In this document: piece after piece, positions 1 to 9,355 of the stretch
Numbering within the stretch: the first letter of the stretch is position 1
How the letters are laid out: the number at the start of each line of letters is the position of its first letter
Source of the DNA: an uncultured Thiotrichales bacterium
GTDB lineage: Bacteria; Pseudomonadota; Gammaproteobacteria; CAIRSR01
Assembly (NCBI GenBank): GCA_903824965.1
Contig: CAIJYR010000207.1
Location: 1 to 43,988 of the forward strand
DNA length: 43,988 nucleotides
Direction of reading: 5' to 3'
Program-made: the position numbers and the translations under genes
The notes under the pieces: model-generated
The model's input: the letters and a program-made list of their open reading frames with translations, nothing else
Told to the model about the DNA's origin: nothing
Databases searched by the model: none

Positions 1-1
1 A

Positions 2-124
2 GAAACAGCAAATAGTATGATTACAGGCATGTTTCCGAAGACGATTCATGCAGTTACCAGTGCTGGTTTTGAATTAAAAGCAGTTCTGTTTGTCCTGGCT
101 CACAGCTTTCAATTCGCAGCCTGA
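2..124 (+). mobile_element. Possible C-terminal tail of a transposase (partial)
   Basis: An open frame enters from the left edge and ends at TGA 122-124, giving about 40 residues. The readable part includes FPKTIHAVTSAGFELK followed by a hydrophobic stretch and FQFAA. The pattern 'ET..S....FPK.IHAVT..GFELK' reminds me of the C-terminus of DDE transposases with a final E-T motif, perhaps IS982-like. This is recollection, not a search. No inverted repeat can be assigned with confidence. The next reading frame (from 140) is in the same phase directly after this stop, which would fit an insertion sequence ending just upstream of a truncated gene. Confidence 0.35.
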
Positions 125-139
125 AATATCATATTTCTT

Positions 140-673
140 ATGCGGTCTTCGTCGCCTGATAGGTGGCAACTTGGGTTAGAGTATAAACACCCTCTGCTCA
201 CAGAAGCCAATTACCTCGCAGCGGCCATTCTTTTCGCAGCACGAGAGGGCTGGTTGGGTCTTCCGCTTGGGGTGCGCCAGAGTGCGCTTGTACAAGCTGC
301 CATCTCGTACCGCATGGCGGCAATGGCACAACGCATGGCCCAAACGGGCATCGATTTGGGGCCACCACCCGCTCGTCCCCTCCCGCTCCGTGAATTGTTT
401 TTGCCGACCCAGAAGGGCTGGAACCACACGCAAAAAGAGGCCGCGCTCGCTTTGGCGCGGGAATGCAAATGGGGGTGTATTCAGACCCGCATTAGCCTTG
501 GGAAAGTGGAATACCGTATGGTGGTCGATGGGTCGGGTGTCCATGTTCTTTTGGTCGGTGAAGCGAAAGCAGTGACGACTGAAGTAGACCGTGATCCGTT
601 TTTCACTGCCTTGGCCAATACCCCTATCTCCATTTCGTTGGACGCAAAGATCCGCAATTTGTTGATGACCTAA
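140..673 (+). CDS. Hypothetical protein, possibly 5'-truncated
   Basis: I do not recognise this 177-residue protein. It is soluble-looking, with an Ala-rich helical first half and a C-terminal part rich in beta-type sequence (GVHVLLVGEAKAVTTEV). There are no signal peptide, membrane segments or obvious catalytic motifs. The ATG at 140 has no Shine-Dalgarno sequence, and the frame follows the stop of the putative transposase tail without a shift. The annotated N-terminus may therefore be insertion-sequence DNA, with the real start lost. A strong GC-rich hairpin follows the stop. Codon use looks like that of the neighbouring genes, so the body is probably a native coding region. Confidence 0.5.
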   Translation: MRSSSPDRWQLGLEYKHPLLTEANYLAAAILFAAREGWLGLPLGVRQSALVQAAISYRMAAMAQRMAQTGIDLGPPPARPLPLRELFLPTQKGWNHTQKEAALALARECKWGCIQTRISLGKVEYRMVVDGSGVHVLLVGEAKAVTTEVDRDPFFTALANTPISISLDAKIRNLLMT

Positions 674-700
674 CCATATGATTGCCTGGTTTTCCGATCA

Positions 701-730
701 AGCCCCTCTCCGATGACTCGGGGAGGGGCT
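701..730. terminator. GC-rich palindrome, probable terminator (interspersed repeat)
   Basis: Positions 701-708 (AGCCCCTC) pair with 723-730 (GAGGGGCT), giving a hairpin just after the stop at 673. A second G-rich run and a short T tract follow (ends near 750). The same CCCCTC/GAGGGG style of palindrome recurs in other gaps of the window. Confidence 0.55.
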
Positions 731-842
731 GGGGGAGGGGTTGATCTTTTGACTTATCCTCTTTTTATGTGGCTTAAGCTATATAGGATCGTGACGCAAC
801 GCAATCCCAGACGATTCCCTCTCCCCACCCTGTGGAGGTATC

Positions 843-1832
843 TTGAAACAGGACTCTTCGTTGCTGGGTACTTTGTGCGCAGCCTTCTTGCTTTTTGCAC
901 CCGATATCCAGGCTGCCACGATCCTAGAGACCTGTTGGAGTCCAGAAGCACTACGTGGCCTACCCACCGAACGAATCGTTCGCACTCTTCCCTCTCCGGA
1001 TCACACACCACCGGAGCGGAGAATTCCCAGAGAAATGCCGCTGTCGATCGAGAATCAAGCAGCCCTTTCTATACGATCCGTGGTACCGAACCAGAGTAGC
1101 AAGGTTATTGCCCTTACGTTCGATTTGTGTGAAAGTGCTCACGAAGTTTCAGGATATGACGGAGAATTGGTGGATCTTCTCCGTGCCGAAAAGGTTCATG
1201 CCACCTTTTTCGCGGGTGGAAAGTGGATGCGTTCCCATCCAGAACGGGCTATGCAACTCATGGCTGATCCTTTGTTCGAGATTGGCAATCATACCTGGAC
1301 GCATGGCAACCTGCGCGTCTTGCGTGGAACCGAGAGGGAAGAACAGATCCAATGGACACAAGTACAATACGAACTGCTTCGAGATCGATTGTTGCATTTA
1401 CCATGCGCCACAGCCCTTGCAAAGGACGAAGAGAAACGTATTCCATCCTTGCCAATGGTTTTCCGGTTTCCCTACGGTGCATGTGATACGAATGCCTTAG
1501 GTACTGTTCTGCGTGCTGGGCTTCTCCCCATCCAGTGGAGTATTGTGAGCGGTGATCCAGACAGAAACCAAACGGCCCTTCAAATTGTCCAGCAAGTGAT
1601 GGGATCCCTCCGTCCAGGTGCCATTATCGTTGCCCATGCCAATGGGCGCGGTTGGCATACCAGCGAGGCACTGCGAATAATGATTCCGCTCATACAACAA
1701 GCAGGGTATCGATTTGTCACAATCAGTGAATTACTGACCTTGGGGCATCCGGTTGCAGTGGCTTCTTGCTATGAACAGCATCCAGGGGACAATGCACGCT
1801 ATGATCGTCTCTTCGGACGAGGTACAGAATGA
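843..1832 (+). CDS. Exported polysaccharide deacetylase (NodB domain)
   Basis: This 329-residue protein carries a NodB-homology carbohydrate esterase 4 domain. Recognisable motifs in order are LTFDLCE (metal-binding region, normally TFDDG, so the second Asp is replaced), GNHTWTH (the HxxxH zinc motif), RFPYGACD (the RxPYG motif) and HANGRGWH near the end. An N-terminal hydrophobic stretch ending near QAA suggests a signal peptide and periplasmic action on a cell-wall or surface polysaccharide. The start is TTG at 843, chosen because GGAGG lies about 5 bp upstream at 834-838. Its stop overlaps the ATG of the AmpG-like permease (ATGA at 1829), so the two are co-translated. The altered first motif could mean changed metal binding. 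Confidence 0.85.
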   Translation: MKQDSSLLGTLCAAFLLFAPDIQAATILETCWSPEALRGLPTERIVRTLPSPDHTPPERRIPREMPLSIENQAALSIRSVVPNQSSKVIALTFDLCESAHEVSGYDGELVDLLRAEKVHATFFAGGKWMRSHPERAMQLMADPLFEIGNHTWTHGNLRVLRGTEREEQIQWTQVQYELLRDRLLHLPCATALAKDEEKRIPSLPMVFRFPYGACDTNALGTVLRAGLLPIQWSIVSGDPDRNQTALQIVQQVMGSLRPGAIIVAHANGRGWHTSEALRIMIPLIQQAGYRFVTISELLTLGHPVAVASCYEQHPGDNARYDRLFGRGTE

Positions 1833-3073
1833 ATCCTCCCAAATGGCTCACAGTTCTTTTTAGCCTACGCATGTTGATTGTTTTGCTGATGGGGTTTGCC
1901 TCTGGTTTGCCGTTGTTGCTGACTGGATCACTGCTCCAGGCATGGATGAAAGAATCGGGACTGAATCTTGCGACCATTGGATTGTTCAGTCTGGTAGGAT
2001 TGCCGTATACATTGAAGTTTCTTTGGGCACCTCTGTGCGATGGCATCACCCCCTTGTCTTTAGGACGTCGCAGGGGATGGCTTTTGATTGCCCAAAGTGG
2101 TTTGGTGGTGGCGCTATTATGGCTCTCTTTCAGCCATGCCCAGCAACCCCTTAGGATGGCTTTGGCAGCCCTCATGGTTGCTTTCTTTTCGGCCAGCCAG
2201 GATGTTGTCATTGATGCCTACCGCCGTGAGATATTGTCCGACGAGGAGCAAGGACTGGGTGCCTCGCTCGCGGTCAATGGCTATCGTGTGGGGATGTTGT
2301 TGGCGGGAGGAGGGGGGCTGATTCTGGCGGATCTTACTTCTTTTCAGGAGGTCTACTGGATCATGGCTGGAATGATGGCGCTGTGTCTACCCCTTGGTTT
2401 TCTCATCCCAGAACCGCCCTTATTGGCGGGTCGTCCTGGGACGCTTCGTGAGGCCGTTGTAGAACCTTTCTTGGAATATTTTCAGCGTCCCAACGCCCTT
2501 TGGCTCTTGTTGTTTATTTTGCTCTACAAACTTGGCGACGTCATGGCAAGCCAATTAACGACTCCGTTCTTTCTGGATCTCGGTTTTTCCAAGACGGAGA
2601 TCGGTGCCATTGTGAAGCTGTTTGGTTTTTGGGCAACGGTTGCGGGCGGTTTGATGGGTGGTATTTGGATTTTGCGGATCGGTATTCATCGATCGTTGTG
2701 GTGGTTTGGGATTCTTCAAGGTGTTTCGACGGCTGGTTTCTCGATATTGGCCCTATTGGGACATGTTACGCCTGCGCTCGCGTGTGCGGTAGCACTTGAA
2801 AACTTTACGAGTGGTCTTGGGACTGCGGCCTACACCGCTTTTATGGCGAGTCTTACCCATCGCTGTTTTACCGCAACGCAATATGCACTGCTTTCCGGTA
2901 TCATGGGGATACCACGGGTTTTTATTGCAGCACCGGCTGGTTTTTTCGCGCAATCCACAGGCTGGCCTGTTTTCTTTTCCCTGTGTGTAGTGGCGGCTGT
3001 ACCTGGGCTTGTGTTGCTCCAATGGCTGGATCGCCGGAAGTCACTAACCGCATGGTCGAGCGCCTCGGTGTGA
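1829..3073 (+). CDS. ampG: AmpG-like muropeptide permease (MFS)
   Basis: This is a 414-residue integral membrane protein of the major facilitator superfamily with about twelve hydrophobic segments. The N-terminal FASGLPLLLTGSLLQAWM and SASQDVVIDAYRREIL are typical of AmpG, the inner-membrane importer of GlcNAc-anhydroMurNAc peptides for peptidoglycan recycling. The cytoplasmic loop GRRRGW after the second or third helix is also usual. It overlaps the upstream polysaccharide deacetylase by 4 bp, which suggests a small cell-envelope operon. The lytic transglycosylase MltB that could make its substrate lies about 9 kb away. Length fits the family. The assignment to AmpG rather than a sister MFS family is by motif memory. 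Confidence 0.8.
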   Translation: MNPPKWLTVLFSLRMLIVLLMGFASGLPLLLTGSLLQAWMKESGLNLATIGLFSLVGLPYTLKFLWAPLCDGITPLSLGRRRGWLLIAQSGLVVALLWLSFSHAQQPLRMALAALMVAFFSASQDVVIDAYRREILSDEEQGLGASLAVNGYRVGMLLAGGGGLILADLTSFQEVYWIMAGMMALCLPLGFLIPEPPLLAGRPGTLREAVVEPFLEYFQRPNALWLLLFILLYKLGDVMASQLTTPFFLDLGFSKTEIGAIVKLFGFWATVAGGLMGGIWILRIGIHRSLWWFGILQGVSTAGFSILALLGHVTPALACAVALENFTSGLGTAAYTAFMASLTHRCFTATQYALLSGIMGIPRVFIAAPAGFFAQSTGWPVFFSLCVVAAVPGLVLLQWLDRRKSLTAWSSASV

Positions 3074-3126
3074 GCAAACCTCACAACTTTCGGAACGCAT
3101 CCTATTTTGGGACAGGGCGTTCTCGA

Positions 3127-3447
3127 TCAGAGAGATTGAATGGATGACTCAGCATTTTTCTGGACAGGTTCTAACTTCTGCACATACGGATACTCCTCGT
3201 CCCTTGGAAAGACTTCAGCACGCAGTCCATCAGCCGAGAAATCAAGATCTGAAGGCCATGATCAGCCAAGGCCACGCGGTAAAACCCACATCTCCCGCAC
3301 GAAGAAAAGAGCGTCCCTCATAGGCTCAAAGACTTTGCCACGCGCAACGAACGACGTGAAATCCACAGTACCTTGGGCACCATCCGCCCAACGAATGGTA
3401 ACCGTGTAGTCTGAGTGTGCCTCAGCGTAGAGGATCTCGTACAACAT
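3127..3447 (-). pseudogene. DUF2442 protein interrupted by an in-frame TGA
   Basis: The first 61 codons (3447 to 3262) give a DUF2442-type sequence: MLYEILYAEAHSDYTVTIRW, then a V-D-F and a 'VFEPMRD' block. A TGA at 3262-3264 follows GLG. The same frame then continues without a break through SWPSDLDFSADGLRAEVF, the expected 'W..D.D...D.LR' ending of this family, and stops at 3127-3129. The total is 107 codons. A single nonsense change therefore splits a gene that is otherwise intact. A GAGGA Shine-Dalgarno lies before the ATG. DUF2442 genes often pair with a DUF4160 gene, but none is visible here. Confidence 0.7.
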
Positions 3448-3519
3448 AGTCAGTCCTCAATCGTAACTGCTCAGGTACGAATCAAAAACAAGTTAAAACC
3501 AGCAGACTGCCCCTCCCCC

Positions 3520-3550
3520 TGCCACCCCTCTGCCTTTCAGGAGAGGGGCA
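3520..3550. repeat. GC-rich interspersed palindrome
   Basis: TGCC-A-CCCCTC pairs with GAGGGGCA around a pyrimidine-rich loop. It lies in the gap between the PfkB kinase and the DUF2442 pseudogene and may terminate the kinase transcript. It belongs to the CCCCTC/GAGGGG group found in several gaps. Confidence 0.5.
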
Positions 3551-3574
3551 AGCTGAAAGTCAAATGCTTTTCTC

Positions 3575-4507
3575 TCAGAAACCGTATCCAAAAGCCTCAC
3601 GGAATCGATCGCGAATCTCATCCAGCGTAACGTTGTGGTTTTGGGTGCCCTTGTGTTCTACTTTAATGGCCCCCATCACAGCCCCAATACGTGCGGCATT
3701 TTCCAGATCCAGTCCCCCTAGCAAGCCATACAAAAATCCAGCCCGAAAAGCATCACCGCAGCCAGTCGGATCAGCAATGGTACGCGCAGGAGCCACAGGG
3801 ATTTCAATGCATCGATCTCTGAGGTAAAGGCTTGAACCCTGACCGCCACGGGTAACAACCAAGCCCTCCACACGTTCTGCCAATTGGTACAACGACTTTC
3901 CAGTACGATCTCGCAACAAAGCAGCTTCATAGTCATTGAAAGTCGCCCAGGTCGCAAGATCAAGAAAAGAAAGCAAGTCAGCACCATCGAACATGGGCAT
4001 ACCCTGGCCCGGATCGAACACAAAGGGAATGTTGGCGCTCGCCAATTGGCGTGCGTGTTCGATCATCCCTTCTCGGCCGTCAGGAGAGACAATTGCAATC
4101 CGTATTCCCTCGACCTCATCGGCACGATTGTAGTGAGAAAAAGACATCGCCCCCGGATGAAAGGCAGTAATCTGGTTATCATCCTGATCCGTGGTAATAA
4201 ACGCCTGGGCCGTGTAGGTACGTTCGACCACTTTGATATAGCGACGGCTAATCCCACAGCGATCCATCCAGGCTGCATACGGCCCAAAATCCTCGCCCAC
4301 CGTGGCCATGGGCATCGCGGTCTCACCCAGCAGGTTTAGGTTGTATGCGATATTGCCCGCGCACCCACCGTATTCACGCCGAAGTTCAGGAACCAGAAAA
4401 GAAATGTTCAGCATATGCACTTTGTCCGGCAGAATATGATTCTTGAACCGGTCGTGAAATGCCATGATGGTATCGTACGCCATGGAACCACAGAGGAGAG
4501 CAGACAT
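3575..4507 (-). CDS. PfkB-family carbohydrate/nucleoside kinase
   Basis: This 310-residue protein belongs to the ribokinase/PfkB family of sugar and nucleoside kinases. The N-terminal GGCAGNIAYNLNLLG matches the first PfkB signature. The second signature, DPTGCGDAFRAGFLYG, holds the anion hole and the catalytic Asp of GCGDAF. The length is normal. The N-terminal part resembles bacterial adenosine-kinase-like members, but the substrate cannot be decided from the sequence. It lies just downstream of tsaD on the same strand with a gap of about 60 bp, so it may be co-transcribed. A GC-rich palindrome follows it. Confidence 0.85.
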   Translation of the reverse strand: MSALLCGSMAYDTIMAFHDRFKNHILPDKVHMLNISFLVPELRREYGGCAGNIAYNLNLLGETAMPMATVGEDFGPYAAWMDRCGISRRYIKVVERTYTAQAFITTDQDDNQITAFHPGAMSFSHYNRADEVEGIRIAIVSPDGREGMIEHARQLASANIPFVFDPGQGMPMFDGADLLSFLDLATWATFNDYEAALLRDRTGKSLYQLAERVEGLVVTRGGQGSSLYLRDRCIEIPVAPARTIADPTGCGDAFRAGFLYGLLGGLDLENAARIGAVMGAIKVEHKGTQNHNVTLDEIRDRFREAFGYGF

Positions 4508-4565
4508 AGGGACAGTGACCTGAATAGGGGAGGGGATAGGTAGTTATCGTCTATCGCAGTGATCG

Positions 4566-5609
4566 TCAAGGTTCGCTGACAGTAGACAATGTGTCCAGCG
4601 GCCAACGTGCCAAGGCCCGAATGCAGAGCGGTTCACGGACACCCGCCCGAAGACGAAGCCAGCCTGTCAAGGCAATCATGGCACCGTTGTCTGTACAGAA
4701 AGCAAGGCGTGGATAATGAACGCTCCCGCCTTCTTGTGCAACCAAGTCCGTGAGGCGTGCCCGCAAAGCATGGTTGGCACCCACCCCCCCGGCCACCACC
4801 AGACGACGCCGACCCGTTTGGCGCAACGCACGCTGGCATTTGATGGCGAGTGTATCCACGACGGCCTCCTGAAAAGCATAGGCAATGTCTGCGCGGGTCT
4901 GTGGGTCGTTGCCTTCGCGTCGCAGTGTGGTGACCGCACACGTTTTGAGGCCGCTGAAACTGAAATCGAGTCCGGGACGATCGGTCATGGGACGGGGAAA
5001 GACAAACCGAGACCGATTGCCAGACTCAGCCAACGCAGCCAAGGCAGGCCCACCCGGATACCCAAGACCCAAAAGTTTTGCGGTTTTATCAAAAGCCTCG
5101 CCCACGGCATCATCGAGCGATTCTCCCAAAATCCGGTAGCGTCCCACCCCTTCGACATCTATCAAGAGGGTGTGTCCCCCTGAAACAAGCAGTGCCAACA
5201 GGGGAAACGATGGCGGGTTTGGCTCCAAAAAGGGTGCCAGTAAGTGACCTTCCATGTGGTGTACCGCAACCGCCGGAACATCCCAGCCAAATGCCAGACT
5301 CCGTCCTACGGCTGCACCGACCAAGAGTGCACCGATGAGTCCAGGGCCTGCTGTGTAGGCCACACCGCAGAGGTCGCTGGGCGTAATGTCTGCCTGGGTC
5401 ATCACCTCTCGAACGAGGGGGAGGACGCGGCGCACATGGTCGCGTGAAGCAATTTCAGGTACTACCCCCCCGTAGACCGCATGCAATGCCACCTGGCTGT
5501 GCAGTGCATGTGCCAAGAGACCCCGTTGACCATGGTAGATCGCAACCCCTGTTTCATCACAAGACGTTTCAATACCGAGTACACACCGATCGTTGCCCAT
5601 GTCGCCCAT
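4566..5609 (-). CDS. tsaD: tRNA N6-adenosine threonylcarbamoyltransferase TsaD
   Basis: TsaD transfers the threonylcarbamoyl group onto A37 of ANN-reading tRNAs, with TsaB and TsaE. The 347-residue protein starts near [15 protein letters not shown], the ASKHA nucleotide-binding start. It has HMEGH, the iron-binding HxxxH, then VSGGHT and a C-terminal [10 protein letters not shown] glycine-rich motif. Length is normal. The start at 5609 has AGGAG about 10 bp upstream; an ATG three codons in is an alternative. It is divergent from rpsU, the common arrangement in gammaproteobacteria, and shares a gap of about 150 bp with it. Confidence 0.97.
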   Translation of the reverse strand: MGDMGNDRCVLGIETSCDETGVAIYHGQRGLLAHALHSQVALHAVYGGVVPEIASRDHVRRVLPLVREVMTQADITPSDLCGVAYTAGPGLIGALLVGAAVGRSLAFGWDVPAVAVHHMEGHLLAPFLEPNPPSFPLLALLVSGGHTLLIDVEGVGRYRILGESLDDAVGEAFDKTAKLLGLGYPGGPALAALAESGNRSRFVFPRPMTDRPGLDFSFSGLKTCAVTTLRREGNDPQTRADIAYAFQEAVVDTLAIKCQRALRQTGRRRLVVAGGVGANHALRARLTDLVAQEGGSVHYPRLAFCTDNGAMIALTGWLRLRAGVREPLCIRALARWPLDTLSTVSEP

Positions 5610-5756
5610 GTTGGGTCAGCTCCTGAAATTTCATCATTTGGTCTGTTCAGACAGGCTAAGTACCAGTAGAATGGGTGGACTTACGAGCGTCAAGCGGTCG
5701 TGACGGTGCTCGGTTTTGTGCGCCCACACTTTACTACTGAATAGTTGAGGAACTGC

Positions 5757-5972
5757 ATGCCTGCTGTCAATGTGAAAGAGAATGAACCCTTTGAGGTTGC
5801 CCTGCGTCGTTTCAAGCGTTCCTGCGAAAAAGCGGGTGTTCTGTCTGAGCTGCGCCGTCGTGAGTTTTACGAGAAGCCCACTTCGATCCGCAAGCGTAAA
5901 GCAGCCGCTGCTGTGAAGCGCCAGATCAAGAAGTCGATGCGTGATGTTACCCGTCGTCAGCGCCTCTATTGA
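5757..5972 (+). CDS. rpsU: 30S ribosomal protein bS21
   Basis: This is a 71-residue basic protein beginning [20 protein letters not shown], the standard bS21 sequence with RREFYEKP and the Arg/Lys-rich tail. It joins the 30S platform late in assembly and helps initiation. The start at 5757 follows GTTGAGGA at 5744-5750. An earlier ATG at 5745 would add four residues unlike the family and overlap that Shine-Dalgarno, so it is rejected. It is followed by yqeY after about 50 bp, probably in one operon. Confidence 0.97.
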   Translation: MPAVNVKENEPFEVALRRFKRSCEKAGVLSELRRREFYEKPTSIRKRKAAAAVKRQIKKSMRDVTRRQRLY

Positions 5973-6020
5973 TTTTTTGATTGCATTCTCTTTTCCTTGC
6001 GTCTGCACTGAGGGTATCCC

Positions 6021-6485
6021 GTGAGCGAGTCTGCTGTCCCTCTCAAAGATCGCATCAGTAACGATGTCAAGGTCGCGATGCGTGCCCAAGACAAGCGTAG
6101 GCTGGGAGCATTGCGTCTGATCATGGCTGCTGTCAAGCAACGTGAGGTGGACGAGCGAGTGGTGGTTGACGATCCTGCCTTGCTGTCCATCCTAGAAAAG
6201 ATGCTCAAGCAGCGCCGTGATTCGGTTGTCCAGTACCAGAATGGTGGACGCGAGGATTTGGCAGAGCAGGAGATCTACGAGATCGATCTCATCCAAAGCT
6301 ACTTGCCGATGCCCTTGACCGATGCAGAGCTGGACACTCTCCTGGAAGCTGCACTCCAACAAACGGGCGCTGCTTCCGTGAAGGACATGGGCAAGGTCAT
6401 GGCGGTTTTGCGAACAGAGGTGCAGGGAAGGGCGGACATGGGTGCAGTCAGCAGTCGTGTCAAGAGCCGTCTGTCTGGCGGGTAG
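6021..6485 (+). CDS. yqeY: YqeY/GatB-tail domain protein
   Basis: This 154-residue helical protein has the GatB/YqeY domain, which resembles the tRNA-binding tail of the amidotransferase subunit GatB. Typical parts are [35 protein letters not shown]...YLP and the final MG.V...VK.RLSGG. The start is GTG at 6021 with GAGGG upstream. It is usually found with rpsU, as here. A role in tRNA handling is plausible from the domain, but its exact function is not known to me. Confidence 0.92.
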   Translation: MSESAVPLKDRISNDVKVAMRAQDKRRLGALRLIMAAVKQREVDERVVVDDPALLSILEKMLKQRRDSVVQYQNGGREDLAEQEIYEIDLIQSYLPMPLTDAELDTLLEAALQQTGAASVKDMGKVMAVLRTEVQGRADMGAVSSRVKSRLSGG

Positions 6486-6504
6486 ACCAAACCGGAGGAG
6501 AGAG

Positions 6505-7095
6505 ATGCGTACTGTGGTGAGCGATGCTGTTCTGAAGCAGCTTTTTTGGGATGCGCGTACTCACAACGACTGGTTGGACAAGCCAGTGAGCGATGAGCAA
6601 TTGCAGCAGCTTCATGATCTCACGGTGATGGGGCCGACTTCTGCCAATGCGCAACCTGGACGCTTTGTGTTCCTCAAGAGTGCGGAGGCCAAGGCGCGTT
6701 TGAAACCATTTTTATCCCCTAGCAACGTTGACAAAACGATGGGTGCACCGGTTACAGTCATCGTTGCAACGGATTATGCTTTTTACGAACACTTGCCTAC
6801 CTTTTTTCCCCATGCGGATGCCAAATCGTGGTTCGTAGGCAACCAGGATCTTATCAACACCACGGCGATGCGCAATGGTTCGTTGCAGGGTGCGTATTTG
6901 ATTCTTGCGGCGCGTGCGCTTGGGTTGGATACTGGCCCGATGTCTGGCTTTGATAACCTTGGGTTGGACAAAGCGTTTTTTGCTGGCACGGAAATCAGGT
7001 CGAATTTTTTGGTCAATGTGGGCTATGGCGATGAGAGCAAGCTTTTTCCACGCAGCCCACGTCCAGCGTTCTCGGCCTTCGCGAAAGTCCTCTAA
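6505..7095 (+). CDS. rutE: Nitroreductase-family, RutE-like malonic semialdehyde reductase
   Basis: This 196-residue FMN-dependent oxidoreductase starts at 6505 after GGAGGAG. It contains [17 protein letters not shown] and [16 protein letters not shown] near the N-terminus, the latter being the FMN-binding Arg/Asn region, and [14 protein letters not shown] later. This is the pattern of RutE/YdfG-type reductases that reduce malonic semialdehyde to 3-hydroxypropionate. No other rut genes are nearby, so a pyrimidine pathway role is not supported by context and a general aldehyde or nitro substrate is possible. It follows yqeY by 19 bp and is probably co-transcribed. Confidence 0.85.
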   Translation: MRTVVSDAVLKQLFWDARTHNDWLDKPVSDEQLQQLHDLTVMGPTSANAQPGRFVFLKSAEAKARLKPFLSPSNVDKTMGAPVTVIVATDYAFYEHLPTFFPHADAKSWFVGNQDLINTTAMRNGSLQGAYLILAARALGLDTGPMSGFDNLGLDKAFFAGTEIRSNFLVNVGYGDESKLFPRSPRPAFSAFAKVL

Positions 7096-7423
7096 TCTGC
7101 GCGATTCACTGGTTTTCGATTGCCCCCCTCCAGAGGAGAGGGGGTTGAAGGAGAGGCGGCCGCTGTTTTTGACGCTGATTTTGAATGATGTGCGATCATT
7201 AAAAGATCATCAAGTAATCATTCAAGTTCAAGATTAAGTCAGAAACAGCCCACCCTGCCTCCACCAGCTCCTTCCCTCAGGGAAGGGGTTTATCAAAGGC
7301 TGAAAGCATCGCTTGCAGGTATTTTCAGATACCTGATCAGTTACATTCCATACAAAAAATCCCACACCTACAGTACATCCCATACCGTTCATCCACTGGA
7401 ACCGTAGTTTCTAGGAGGCTTGG
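7096..7423. other. 328-bp gene-free gap with GC-rich palindromes
   Basis: No plausible gene is seen. The gap holds an imperfect palindrome at 7123-7144 (CCCCCCTCC against GGAGAGGGGG), a perfect 7-bp hairpin at 7270-7286 (CCTTCCC/GGGAAGG), and the inverted repeat at 7316-7335 listed separately. The first two belong to the interspersed GC-rich palindromes of the window and may stop transcription from the upstream operon. Confidence 0.6.
7316..7335. promoter_or_regulatory. 20-bp inverted repeat upstream of the TgpA-like gene
   Basis: CAGGTAT (7316-7322) and ATACCTG (7329-7335) form a perfect 7-bp dyad with a 6-bp spacer, about 90 bp before the GTG start of the transglutaminase gene. Its AT content differs from the GC-rich repeats nearby, so it could be an operator. 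No regulator can be named. Confidence 0.3.
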
Positions 7424-9355
7424 GTGAATATCTCCTTTCCGTTGTTGTCTCTCACCCTCCTGTTCTGGGGATGGCGCGTTGATCATTTGTGGATCGCCCT
7501 CCTGATGGCCTTGCTCCTAGAAAGCAGTCGTTTTGTTTCGTGGCGTTGGCACCCAGATGATCGAGATTTATACCGAGTTACTGATCTCGGCACATTGATC
7601 TTGTTGGGCCTGTTTCTATACCCCTATCTAGCAGGATCGCACACCGCTTACTCCTCGCAACTGGACTATGCAGTACAAATCTTTCCTCTCGCCTTCTTTC
7701 CGTTGATGCTCGCGCAAGCCTATACAACCCGTGGCGATTTTCCACTCAGCGGCTTGTTCTATTCATTGCGCAAAGAAAGTGCCGGAGAGCGAAAAGCCAT
7801 TCGTCTGGATTATCCCTTTTTCGGCCTTTGTATCCTGTCCTCTGCATCCGGTGTGGTACAGTCTCCTTGGTACTTTCCTGGTGTCGTCTTGTTGATCGCC
7901 TTGGCACTGTGGCTCCATCGTCCTAAGAGATATAGCCTATTTTTATGGGTTCTGATTCTGCTCTTGGCTTTTGGTCTAGCGGATCAGGAACAAAAAGGCA
8001 TTTTGCTCCTGCACCGCACGCTCGGCGATGTACTCGTCCGGTGGGCCTCACAATGGTTCATGCCCGAACAGGATCCCTACCAACAAAATACTGCCCTTGG
8101 TGACATAGGGGTTCTGAAACTCTCGGATCGTATCCTTTTTCGGGTAGAGCAGCCATCGCCTTGGAAAGTACCATTGCTGCTGCGAAAAGCCAGCTACAAT
8201 CGACTGATTGGCAATACATGGCACAGCCCATTTGTCGCCTTAAGGGAATTGCCCCTAACAACGCCCATCGGTTCATGGCAATTGATTGACAAGGAACAAG
8301 GACACGCTTCTCTTAGCATCTACCAGCGTTTCAAAGGCACGGCCATGCTTGAAACACCGCAGGGTGCCGTTCGTCTGGAAGATTTGCCTGCCATCGCGGT
8401 GTCGATGAATGCTTATGGAGCGATTAAGGTCAAAGACTCGCCTGGTTTTGTCAGTTACCGCGTGTTTTATGATCCAGGACGATCATTCGACGCGCCACCG
8501 GACGCCACGGATCTCCTGGTGCCTGCCCAAGAGAAACCTGCCCTTGAAAAGATTACCAAACAATTGGCATTGGCCGGACTGCCGAGTGATCAGGTGCTGG
8601 CGCGTTTGGAGCAATATTTCTTAGAGAATTTTCACTACACACTGCATCTGACCGACGAAGGCAATGCCAGCACACCGATGGCTCGTTTTCTTCTCGATAC
8701 ACGGGCTGGGCACTGTGAATATTTTGCCTCTGCCACGACGCTGCTCTTGCGCCAAGCGGGGATTCCGGCACGCTACGTCGTTGGGTATTCGGTGCAGGAA
8801 ACAGAGGGGCACTTACAGATCGTGCGTGCACGTCATGCCCATGCCTGGTCATCCGCATACCGAAACGGCGTATGGCAGGACGTGGACAATACCCCGCCCG
8901 ACTGGACAAGCTTGGAAGAAAAGAATGCATCCTCTTGGAGTATTTTGACGGATCTTTGGTCTAGAGCGTGGTTCGTGTTTGATCAATATCGAAACTCCAA
9001 GGAACCGCGAGAAACGTGGCCTTGGCTCATGCTGGCTGCCCTTTTCTCTGGCATCATGATCTGGCGTACCGTCCGAGGCACGGGCACCCGCAAGCACACA
9101 GCCTCTCAATCCGATCAAGCAGCGGTTGCATTGCCACCGTTTGCACAGATCGAAGCTCACCTAGTACGTCAGGGTTGGACGCGGGGCATCGGTGAACCCC
9201 TGGGGATCTGGCTGCGTCGCATTCGACGCACGGAATTGCTTCCCTTGCTGTCACTTCATTACCGAGACTGCTATGACCCCTATGGTCTCTCACCAGAAGA
9301 GAAACAGCACCTGGCCGAGGCAGTCAATCAGTGGCTTACACAGAAGGGTGTGTGA
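7424..9355 (+). CDS. tgpA: TgpA-like membrane transglutaminase (DUF3488-Tgase-DUF4129)
   Basis: This 643-residue protein begins with several membrane segments (about residues 1-190, DUF3488 region). A periplasmic region follows with a transglutaminase core: TRAGHCEYFASATTLLLRQ contains the catalytic Cys, RARHAHAWSSAY the catalytic His, and DVDNTPPDW the Asp. A further membrane segment (LMLAALFSGIMIW) and a short cytoplasmic tail of the DUF4129 type end the protein. TgpA of Pseudomonas has this layout. The start is GTG at 7424 after CTAGGAGGC. A MoxR-type ATPase and a DUF58 protein often lie beside such genes, but neither is present here. Substrate and physiological role are unknown. Confidence 0.88.
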   Translation: MNISFPLLSLTLLFWGWRVDHLWIALLMALLLESSRFVSWRWHPDDRDLYRVTDLGTLILLGLFLYPYLAGSHTAYSSQLDYAVQIFPLAFFPLMLAQAYTTRGDFPLSGLFYSLRKESAGERKAIRLDYPFFGLCILSSASGVVQSPWYFPGVVLLIALALWLHRPKRYSLFLWVLILLLAFGLADQEQKGILLLHRTLGDVLVRWASQWFMPEQDPYQQNTALGDIGVLKLSDRILFRVEQPSPWKVPLLLRKASYNRLIGNTWHSPFVALRELPLTTPIGSWQLIDKEQGHASLSIYQRFKGTAMLETPQGAVRLEDLPAIAVSMNAYGAIKVKDSPGFVSYRVFYDPGRSFDAPPDATDLLVPAQEKPALEKITKQLALAGLPSDQVLARLEQYFLENFHYTLHLTDEGNASTPMARFLLDTRAGHCEYFASATTLLLRQAGIPARYVVGYSVQETEGHLQIVRARHAHAWSSAYRNGVWQDVDNTPPDWTSLEEKNASSWSILTDLWSRAWFVFDQYRNSKEPRETWPWLMLAALFSGIMIWRTVRGTGTRKHTASQSDQAAVALPPFAQIEAHLVRQGWTRGIGEPLGIWLRRIRRTELLPLLSLHYRDCYDPYGLSPEEKQHLAEAVNQWLTQKGV

